Of a stretch of DNA of 10,596 nt, positions 1 through 5,887 are shown piece after piece. Both the position numbers and the translations under genes were made by a program. The notes below the pieces were generated by a model. The model saw only the letters and a list, made by a program, of their open reading frames with translations. It ran no database searches and was not told the DNA's origin. The stretch spans positions 1-10,596 of the forward strand of contig DASZOV010000015.1 of the NCBI GenBank assembly GCA_035550595.1, given 5' to 3'. The stretch is from CALFMR01 sp035550595 (GTDB lineage: Bacteria > Acidobacteriota > Vicinamibacteria > Vicinamibacterales > SCN-69-37). Numbering within the stretch: the first letter of the stretch is position 1; each line of letters opens with the position of its first letter.

Positions 1-1089
1 GTGGAGGATGTGCGCCGCCTCGCGCGCGCGGCCGGTCGCGAGCGTCAGACCCTCGAGGCTGATCATCGTGTCGCGGCCCCAGTCGGTGAACCAGGGATAG
101 CCCGCGATGATCGTTCGCGGCTCTTCGCCTTCGGCGCGGCCCTCGGCGACTTCGCGAAATCGTCCGACGGGCGTGACGATGAACTGATCGGCCGCGAGGG
201 TCAACTCGGCGGCCATCGTGTCTTCTGGCCGCAGGGTGCGCGCGAGGAGATCGTCGCGACGCGCGATCTCGCGTTCGATGACGGTCGCCGCGGGCGCGGC
301 GAGGACGACGTCCCACGGTTCCGTCGACACCGCGAAGTCCACGGTCGCCTCGTCGTCGACGACAATCGAGATCTCGCCCGGTGTCCAGAGCGTGCCCGCG
401 AAGTCGTAGCCGCGATCGCGTTCGACGGCGTACTCGACGGCTGACGACCAGGGACGAGCCAGATGACAGGTGACCGACGCCGGCGTCGACACGAGCCATC
501 GCATCGACGGCACGTCGTCGGAGGCGGACGTGAGGTCGACGAGTGAACCGTGGACGCTGACGCGGACGGGAACGTCAGGCGTCGTCGAAACCGGGCCCTC
601 GTGCGCGCGCGGCGAGGTGAAAGGCATGAGCCGCAGTACCGTCCGTTCGCCGGGCGACGAGACGTGGAAGCGCACGTGCGTGGTGTTCTGGCGCGCGGGC
701 ATCACGACGCGTTTTTCGACCATGGCGGAGCCTGCGGCGTAGACCCAGACGGGCAGGCCGGCCTCGAGCCGGAACTCGCGGAGTCGCGCGACGTCAGGGC
801 CGTCGAGATGCGTGAGATCTTCGTGATCGATGACCACGTCGCGGCCGCCGGTCACGAGTGTCGTTCGCAGCGCGGAGAGGCAGACCATGCGCCCGAGCGG
901 CGCGGGCAGCGACGCGACGAGCATGCCGTGATAGCGGCGCGTGAGCCCGCCGCGAACCGGTCCCGATGCGTAGCCGCCGAGACCGTTGGTGACCAGCCAC
1001 TCGAGCGCCGCGTCGGGCCGCGCCGCGTCGCCTTCGCCGAATCGCAGTCGTCGAACGGGCCGCGTCACCGTGCTCGTGGCCGGCGTCAT
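1..1089 (-). CDS. Glycogen debranching enzyme (amylo-alpha-1,6-glucosidase type), N-terminal part, cut by window edge
   Basis: The minus strand reads open for exactly 363 codons from an ATG at 1089 to base 1 with no stop, so the C-terminal part lies outside the window. Residues about 30-60 (WLVTNGLGGYASG, then RRYHGMLVAS) are the hallmark start of the bacterial/archaeal debranching-enzyme N-terminal domain (GDE_N_bis type). Residues about 329-345 (AGYPWFTDWGRDTMISL) mark the beginning of the (alpha/alpha)6-barrel glucosidase domain of the GDE_C family (GH133-like). The family hydrolyses alpha-1,6 branch points of glycogen-type glucans in the cytoplasm and yields linear maltodextrins. The start codon overlaps the treZ stop as ATGA, so translation is probably coupled; no good Shine-Dalgarno sequence is seen before it. 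In this operon it would do the job that TreX (a GH13 debranching enzyme) does in other trehalose operons; that role is inferred. The catalytic acidic residues of the barrel are beyond the edge and cannot be checked. Confidence 0.92.
   Translation of the reverse strand, partial: MTPATSTVTRPVRRLRFGEGDAARPDAALEWLVTNGLGGYASGPVRGGLTRRYHGMLVASLPAPLGRMVCLSALRTTLVTGGRDVVIDHEDLTHLDGPDVARLREFRLEAGLPVWVYAAGSAMVEKRVVMPARQNTTHVRFHVSSPGERTVLRLMPFTSPRAHEGPVSTTPDVPVRVSVHGSLVDLTSASDDVPSMRWLVSTPASVTCHLARPWSSAVEYAVERDRGYDFAGTLWTPGEISIVVDDEATVDFAVSTEPWDVVLAAPAATVIEREIARRDDLLARTLRPEDTMAAELTLAADQFIVTPVGRFREVAEGRAEGEEPRTIIAGYPWFTDWGRDTMISLEGLTLATGRAREAAHILH
1086..1089 (-). promoter_or_regulatory. ATGA stop/start overlap coupling treZ to the debranching gene
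   Basis: On the minus strand the ATG of the debranching enzyme (1089-1087) and the TGA of treZ (1088-1086) share two bases. Such ATGA junctions usually mean re-initiation by the same ribosome and a fixed ratio of the two products. No separate strong Shine-Dalgarno sequence is seen in the last codons of treZ, which fits coupling. Confidence 0.8.
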
Positions 1090-3068
1090 GTGTCGCGACC
1101 CGTTGCCGATCGCGGTTCGTCGCGTTGCGGCGAAGCCGCGAGTGGGACCGCTGCAAGAAGGACGGCCGATTCAGCCGGCAGCCGCCAGCCAATATCCAGG
1201 ACGATGTCAGGCGTACCACCACCGCCGTACATCGGATCCTGACTCGACCAGCGTGGGACCCATCGATGTCCGGCGGGCGGCGCCGACAACGGTTCCGGCA
1301 GCACTGGTCGATCCAGCTCGACGCCGAGGTTCACGACGAGCAGACGGTCGTCGGCGGCCGTGCCGCGAGGCGGCCGGCAGAACCAGCGGATGACGAAGGC
1401 CTGATCGCCGATGACCGCGCCGTCGACGTCTTCGGACGCCGGCGAGCGAAACGCGACGTCTTCGCGCCGGAGTGCGATGAGCGACGCGTGGAGCGCGAGC
1501 GCCGCCGTGTGCGTCTCGCGTTCCGTCTGGTCGAGGCGGCAACGCTCGAACGTGCGCGGATCGCCCGGATCGGGCAGCCGGTCGTCCATGTCGGCGTGCG
1601 CCAGGCTGCCGAACTGCGCCATGAAATCGCGGCGACCCTGCCGGACGAGCGCCGCGAGCGCGGACTCGTGGTCGGCGAAGAACAAGAAGGGCGCCGACGC
1701 CATGAACTCTTGCCCCTGGAAGAGCATCGGCGTCCACGGACCGAGGAGCAGCAGCGCCGTCAGCGCGCGCAAGCGGCTCGGGCTCGACGTCGCATGTAGG
1801 CGCAAGCCGCTCCAGGTGTTGGCGACTTGATCGTGGTTCTCGAGGAAGGCGACGAACGCGTCCGGTCGAATCCCTCGCGTCGGCGTGCCGCGCGGCTGCT
1901 TCTGCCACGCCGACACCTGGCCTTGATAGAGGAAGCCGTGCTTGACGATCGACACGAGCTCCTGCGGCGATCCCATGTAATCGTTGAAGTAGGCTTCGCG
2001 CCTGCCCGTGAGCGCGACTTCGACGCTGTGATGAAAGTCGTCGTTCCACACGGCATCGAGGGCGAAGCCGCCGGCGTCGGTCGGCCGGACCATCTCGCTG
2101 TGCTGCGGTTCGTGTTCGCAGACGATCCACGCCGTGCGCGGCGCGGCCGCGCGGCGGACCTCTTCGCCAATTTCGGTGAGGATGTGCGGCGTCGATCGAT
2201 CGAAGATCGCCTGCGTCGCGTCCAGCCGCAGGCCGTCGAGGTGGAACTCGTCGATCCAGTACCGCGCGTTCGCACGATACAGCTCGCGAACGGGGCCAGA
2301 ACCCGGGCCGTCGAAGTTCAGTCCGCGGCCCCACTCGGTCGCGAGGTCGGCGAAGTACTGCGGCGCGAATCGATCGAGCCAGCAGCCGTCGGGGCCGAGA
2401 TGGTTGTAGACGACGTCGAGGATGACGCCGAGGCCGAGCGTGTGCGCGGCATCGACGAAGGCGCGGAAATCGTCGGGCCGGCCGTAGAGCCGCGTCGGCG
2501 CGAAGAGGTTCACGCCGTCGTAGCCCCAGCCGAAGCGTCCCGGAAAATCCGCGACCGGCATGACCTCGATCACGTTCACGCCGAGCGTGGCGAGCGCCGG
2601 CAGTTCGTGCCGCGCCGCGTCCCAGGTGCCCGCGGCCGTGAACGTGCCGATGTGCAGCTCGTAGACGATGAGTTCGGACGAGGCGAGACCGGGCCACGAG
2701 GCATCGGTCCAGGCGAACGCCGACGCGTCGATCACTTCAGAGGGGCCGTGTGGCCCGTCGGGCTGGAAGCGCGACGCCGGATCCGGGTACGCGTGGCCGT
2801 CGGCCAGGCGATATCGGTACCGCGTGCCCGGACCGAGGTCCGCCACGAAGCCGTCGAAGTAGCCGTTCGTTGCTTCGGCGAGCGGATGGAGTGCTGGGCC
2901 ATGGCCCGGCACGTCGACTTCGACCGAGACCGAGGTCGATGCCGGCGCCCAGACTCGGAAGTGAACGTCACCGCCGGGTTGCGGCTCGGCGCCGATGGGC
3001 AGCCGTCGCGACCGATCGGCCGACGGGGGCGTCGTCTGCGGCACGAGTCTCATGGTACGAGCGATCAT
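1086..3068 (-). CDS. treZ: Malto-oligosyltrehalose trehalohydrolase TreZ (GH13)
   Basis: 660 residues. This cytoplasmic enzyme cuts maltooligosyl-trehalose, made by TreY, to release trehalose. An N-terminal CBM48-like beta domain (VHFRVWAP near 35-42) precedes a GH13 barrel. Barrel landmarks are FGWGYDGVNLFAPTRLYG (179-196), DVVYNH (218-223), nucleophile D283 in DGLRLDA, acid/base E318 in IVCEHE, and NHD (411-413). TreZ-specific context includes NFDGPGSGPV (251-260) and the PFLFFADHES stretch (460-469); the GYDGVNLFAP and NFDGPGS wording separates it from the branching enzyme GlgB. The usual GEE after the seventh strand reads GQE here (451-453). Length is somewhat above the roughly 560-620 usual for TreZ. 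Start choice is unsure: the ATG at 3068 has GGAGG only two bases upstream, and ATG 3053 (residue 6) is the alternative, with that same motif about 17 bases away. The start lies 31 bases after the nucleotidyltransferase stop, and the stop overlaps the debranching-enzyme start. Confidence 0.95.
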   Translation of the reverse strand: MIARTMRLVPQTTPPSADRSRRLPIGAEPQPGGDVHFRVWAPASTSVSVEVDVPGHGPALHPLAEATNGYFDGFVADLGPGTRYRYRLADGHAYPDPASRFQPDGPHGPSEVIDASAFAWTDASWPGLASSELIVYELHIGTFTAAGTWDAARHELPALATLGVNVIEVMPVADFPGRFGWGYDGVNLFAPTRLYGRPDDFRAFVDAAHTLGLGVILDVVYNHLGPDGCWLDRFAPQYFADLATEWGRGLNFDGPGSGPVRELYRANARYWIDEFHLDGLRLDATQAIFDRSTPHILTEIGEEVRRAAAPRTAWIVCEHEPQHSEMVRPTDAGGFALDAVWNDDFHHSVEVALTGRREAYFNDYMGSPQELVSIVKHGFLYQGQVSAWQKQPRGTPTRGIRPDAFVAFLENHDQVANTWSGLRLHATSSPSRLRALTALLLLGPWTPMLFQGQEFMASAPFLFFADHESALAALVRQGRRDFMAQFGSLAHADMDDRLPDPGDPRTFERCRLDQTERETHTAALALHASLIALRREDVAFRSPASEDVDGAVIGDQAFVIRWFCRPPRGTAADDRLLVVNLGVELDRPVLPEPLSAPPAGHRWVPRWSSQDPMYGGGGTPDIVLDIGWRLPAESAVLLAAVPLAASPQRDEPRSATGRDT

Positions 3069-3099
3069 GCCCTCCGGCGCCCGTCGGGGCGTAGCAGCG

Positions 3100-4032
3100 T
3101 CAACCGGCGGCCTGATGCGTGTCCGAGGCGTTGCGCCGGGCGAGGACGTCCAGCACGCGGGCCGGCTGGCCGAGATCGGTCCATCCCGAGTCGCGCAGGT
3201 TCACGACCGCGAGCCGCTCGGGCTGGGAGGCGAGGACGTCGCGCGAAAAATCGGATGAGCCGATCGCGTCGTAGATCGCGCCCACGATCGCGGCTTCGGC
3301 GTCGGGCGACGGCGCGTCGTCGAGCGCGGCGAACTCGTGGCGCAACTCGGGCACGGCCGCGGCGAGGAGTTCATCGAACGCGCTCAGGCGTCCGACGACG
3401 ATCATCGTGTTCCACAGGCTTCGACGGCCCATCAGCGCGCGGGCGACGTCGGCCGAGGGCTTCTCGGCGAAGCGCTTCACCGAACGGGCGGCGCCGAGAC
3501 CCGGCAGCAACCGCGTGCCGTGGAGCGCGGGGCCCGGCTCGATCCAGCCGTATTCGGTCTCCGGCCTGTCCGGCTCGGCGCCGACGAGAACGATGGCGTG
3601 CGGGCGCGCGTGGGCCAGCGCATAGGCGGCCTCGATCGTCCGGCGAAAGGCCGCGGGATCGGAATAGAAATGATCGGCGGGGAAGAGACCGAGCGCGCCG
3701 TCCGCGCCTCTCGCGCGAAGCCGGCGCAACGCGTAGAGGACGGCTGCCGTCGTGCCGCGATTGACCGGCTGCGCGATGACCTGCCATCCGGATGTGTCGG
3801 CGAACTCATCGCGATAGAACGGCTCGTGCGCGCGTGTGACGACGTACACTGTCCGCTCGCTTGCCACATGTAGGCAGACGCGTTGGCGCGTGTCGGCGAG
3901 GAGCGTGTGCGTGCCGAGCAGCCGGCAGAATTGTTTGGGCCGCTCGTCTCCGGTGAGCGTGCGCGTGAACGAGCGCAAACGCTGCCCATCACCGCCTGCC
4001 AGAATCGCCGCCCAGTTGTCGCTGCTTGCCAT
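3100..4032 (-). CDS. ManC-like sugar-phosphate nucleotidyltransferase (mannose-1-phosphate guanylyltransferase family)
   Basis: 310 residues from the chosen ATG at 4032. The family couples a sugar-1-phosphate to an NTP, classically mannose-1-P plus GTP to GDP-mannose, in the cytoplasm. Motifs in order: LAGGDGQRL (11-19, nucleotide-binding loop), RPKQF (31-35), FPADH (117-121, metal-binding Asp), PETEYGWIEPG (157-167), VKRFAEKPS (185-193), LWNTMIVVG (206-214) and DSGWTDLG (281-288). These match the ManC branch rather than RmlA or GlgC. Oddities: GDGQRL instead of the usual GTRL, WNTM instead of WNSGM, and a short C-terminus without an isomerase domain. Start reasoning: ATG 4032 has AAGGA eight bases upstream and begins MASSDNWAAILAGG, as family members do. 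ATG 4053 (7 residues longer) has only a weak GGAAG. An extension to 4155 is open but has no family-like sequence. It is the first gene of the treZ operon. True substrate and nucleotide are unknown; GDP-mannose is the family default. Confidence 0.88.
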   Translation of the reverse strand: MASSDNWAAILAGGDGQRLRSFTRTLTGDERPKQFCRLLGTHTLLADTRQRVCLHVASERTVYVVTRAHEPFYRDEFADTSGWQVIAQPVNRGTTAAVLYALRRLRARGADGALGLFPADHFYSDPAAFRRTIEAAYALAHARPHAIVLVGAEPDRPETEYGWIEPGPALHGTRLLPGLGAARSVKRFAEKPSADVARALMGRRSLWNTMIVVGRLSAFDELLAAAVPELRHEFAALDDAPSPDAEAAIVGAIYDAIGSSDFSRDVLASQPERLAVVNLRDSGWTDLGQPARVLDVLARRNASDTHQAAG

Positions 4033-4053
4033 CGGCCCGATCCTTTCAATCAT
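4019..4053 (-). promoter_or_regulatory. Ribosome binding site deciding the nucleotidyltransferase start
   Basis: Read on the minus strand, AAGGA lies eight bases before the ATG at 4032, a normal Shine-Dalgarno distance. The competing ATG at 4053 is preceded only by a weak GGAAG. This is why the shorter protein start was chosen. No convincing -35/-10 pair for the operon was found in the 141 bases between this start and the end of bshC. Confidence 0.55.
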
Positions 4054-4144
4054 CGTCTTCCGCTCGTCTTCAAGAGACGTACCGCGGCGTTCACAAGAGA
4101 TGCGACGATCGAAAGAGGCGAGCGGTCTGCGGGATGAATGAGGA

Positions 4145-4165
4145 CGCGCCGGCATGACCGGCGCG
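4145..4165 (-). terminator. GC-rich hairpin after bshC, possible terminator
   Basis: A perfect 8-base stem (CGCGCCGG paired with CCGGCGCG) with a 5-base loop starts nine bases after the bshC stop codon. There is no run of T after it on the minus strand, so it is not a textbook intrinsic terminator. It could still slow polymerase or protect the bshC mRNA 3' end. If it does not terminate, bshC and the downstream treZ operon may be read together. Confidence 0.45.
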
Positions 4166-4173
4166 CGAGCGCG

Positions 4174-5844
4174 CTAGAGCGAGACGATGTAGTGCGCGTG
4201 GCCCGCGTCGAGCGCGGGCGGCAGGGCGTCGAGCAGCCGGTCGCCGATGGCCAAGCCGTAGCGGTTCACGAAGAACGCGACGTTCAACAAGCGTTCCTGC
4301 GGATGACCGTCGGGAAAGAGGAGCGCGCGCGTTCGAATGAACTGCCGGCGCAGGGTGTCGTCCTTCTTCTTGCTCGCCTGGATGATCTTCGTCTGCATCG
4401 TGTCGAGCGTGCCGCGAATGCGGTCGAACGTCGTGTCGACGACACCGGCGAGCGTCGGGTCGATGCTCTCGACCGTGGCCTTCAGCTCGTCCGCGCGGGC
4501 GCCGACGTATTCGCCGATGGCCTCGATCGCCCGATCGACCGACGGCGGCAACTGGCTTTCGAGCAGTTTGTTGAGGGCGAGTTCGTCCTGGGCTTGGAAG
4601 GCTTCGTACGGGACGTCGTGTCGATCGAGGAACCGTCCGGCCGCCGAATCCACGAGCGTGGCCGACGTGCGTGAGGCGAGCAGCGGGCGCTCGACGCCCA
4701 GCTCTCGGTAGAGCGAGCCCAACTCCGCCTGGTAGGCGAGCTCGCTCGGTCCGCCGACGTAACAGACCGTCGGGAAGAGCCGGTCCTGCACGAGCGGACG
4801 GAGGAGCACGTTGGGGCTGAACCGCTCGGGATGGGCCGACGCCTCGGCCGCGAGGTCGGACGCCGTCCTGACGGTCTCGCCGATGAGGTAGTCGGCGCCC
4901 TGGCGCTTGATCGGCTGACGACCGGCATCGCTGACATGAAAGAGACAGACGGCGTCGGCTGCCGGCTCGACCTGTGGCGCGTGGCCGAGACGTGACATCT
5001 CGGCGGCCGACTCGGCGACGAGCGCCGCGGCCCGCGACGGACTGGCGAGCTCGCGCGCGAAGAGATCGGCCACCGCCGGCTTGGCCGCCGGGTCGTTGGA
5101 TTCGAAGACGACGAGGCCGTGCTGGCCGAGGAGATCGTCGAACCAACCGGCGCAGGCCGTGCCGAGCGACGCGCCGTCCGCGTACCGGCGGCGCAGCGCG
5201 CCAAGAACCTCGGCCGTGAACTCGGTGGGCGCCAGGAGCTGTTCGAGCGCCGAGATCATCTGGTCGATGCCCGCGTCGAGCGTCAGCGAGCCGACCGATC
5301 GTTCGCCCGCGCCGTCGAGCGCGTGCAAGGTGAGCGAAGCGACGGTGAAGTCGCGGTCGAGGACCGTGGCCGTGCGGACTTCTTCCCAGTCGTGGTCTTC
5401 GGCTTCGACCCAGAACACGGGAACGGCGGCCACGCCGTGCTCACGCTCGATGAGACGCGCGAGTTGGATCGTGGTGACGGCCTTGAGCAGTGTGTAGAGC
5501 GGACCGCCGAAGACGCCGGCCTGCTGGCCGGTGACGACGGCGACCGTGGCGGGATCGGCGAACCGTGCCGCGTTCCGGCGAGCGGCGTCCGGGGCGCCGC
5601 GGCGATCCTGCTGCGCGGCCAGAAGCGCCGCCAGTCGTGCCCGATCGCGTGGCGCACGCTGCACGCGGCCGATCGTCTCGCGCCAGGCCGCCGGGTCGGC
5701 CGGATTGCCGGCGAAGAGCGGCGCGACCGAGGCGAAGTCGTTCGCGTACGCGTCGACGAGCGGTCGGATCCACGGCAGGCGGGACACGGCGATCGCGTCA
5801 CGAATGGCGGCCGCGGCGGCGGCCGGTTCGGAACGGCTGGGCAT
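4174..5844 (-). CDS. bshC: Bacillithiol biosynthesis cysteine-adding enzyme BshC
   Basis: 556 residues, about the normal length for BshC (roughly 540). BshC is proposed to add cysteine to GlcN-malate in the last step of bacillithiol synthesis, giving the low-molecular-weight thiol that replaces glutathione in Bacillota, Deinococcus, Bacteroidota and Acidobacteriota. Signature stretches: TGQQAGVFGGPLYTLLKA (105-122), PVFWVEAEDHDWEEV (142-156), and SPNVLLRPLVQDRLFPTV followed by CYVGGPSELAYQAEL (344-375). A helical, probably coiled-coil segment rich in charged residues spans about 436-500 (KIIQASKKKDD near the end), as in the family. The ATG at 5844 has no Shine-Dalgarno sequence, but a TAGATT hexamer ends six bases before it, so a leaderless mRNA is possible. 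bshA and bshB are not in the window. It is transcribed divergently from the pseudokinase gene and lies upstream, on the same strand, of the trehalose operon. Identification is firm; the start is moderately sure. Confidence 0.95.
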   Translation of the reverse strand: MPSRSEPAAAAAAIRDAIAVSRLPWIRPLVDAYANDFASVAPLFAGNPADPAAWRETIGRVQRAPRDRARLAALLAAQQDRRGAPDAARRNAARFADPATVAVVTGQQAGVFGGPLYTLLKAVTTIQLARLIEREHGVAAVPVFWVEAEDHDWEEVRTATVLDRDFTVASLTLHALDGAGERSVGSLTLDAGIDQMISALEQLLAPTEFTAEVLGALRRRYADGASLGTACAGWFDDLLGQHGLVVFESNDPAAKPAVADLFARELASPSRAAALVAESAAEMSRLGHAPQVEPAADAVCLFHVSDAGRQPIKRQGADYLIGETVRTASDLAAEASAHPERFSPNVLLRPLVQDRLFPTVCYVGGPSELAYQAELGSLYRELGVERPLLASRTSATLVDSAAGRFLDRHDVPYEAFQAQDELALNKLLESQLPPSVDRAIEAIGEYVGARADELKATVESIDPTLAGVVDTTFDRIRGTLDTMQTKIIQASKKKDDTLRRQFIRTRALLFPDGHPQERLLNVAFFVNRYGLAIGDRLLDALPPALDAGHAHYIVSL

Positions 5845-5850
5845 CGAGCC

Positions 5851-5856
5851 AATCTA
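5851..5856 (-). promoter_or_regulatory. Possible -10 element for a leaderless bshC transcript
   Basis: On the minus strand TAGATT (a TANNNT-type -10) stands six bases before the bshC ATG, and there is no ribosome binding site between them. That spacing would put the transcription start at or next to the A of the start codon. No clear -35 is seen. A single hexamer can occur by chance, so this is a weak call. Confidence 0.3.
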
Positions 5857-5887
5857 CTACACGTCGCGCCTCGCCGTGCGGGCCGGC

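Noticed and set aside
1..742. Plus-strand frames at 1-444 and 470-742
   Set aside because: They are opposite the debranching-enzyme frame, which holds clear family motifs across the whole 363 codons.
1207..2697. 496-codon minus-strand frame inside treZ
   Set aside because: Same-strand shifted frame of treZ, Arg-rich, no motifs; treZ motifs are continuous so there is no frameshift to explain.
1827..3764. 645-codon open frame on the plus strand opposite treZ and the nucleotidyltransferase
   Set aside because: It is antisense to two well-recognised genes, is extremely rich in Arg and other GC-codon residues, crosses their intergenic gap, and shows no domain. High-GC DNA produces such shadow frames.
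4033..4155. Longer start of the nucleotidyltransferase at 4155
   Set aside because: The extra 41 residues have no family similarity, and would extend almost to the bshC stop and run through part of the post-bshC hairpin; a good ribosome site supports 4032.
4091..5146. 351-codon minus-strand frame inside bshC
   Set aside because: It is an alternative frame of bshC with an Arg-rich low-information product; the bshC frame carries all family motifs.
5531..5887. Upstream extension of the pseudokinase frame to an ATG at 5531
   Set aside because: The added residues are antisense to the N-terminal coding part of bshC, look like shadow composition, and precede the promoter-like and ribosome-site signals at 5889-5916.
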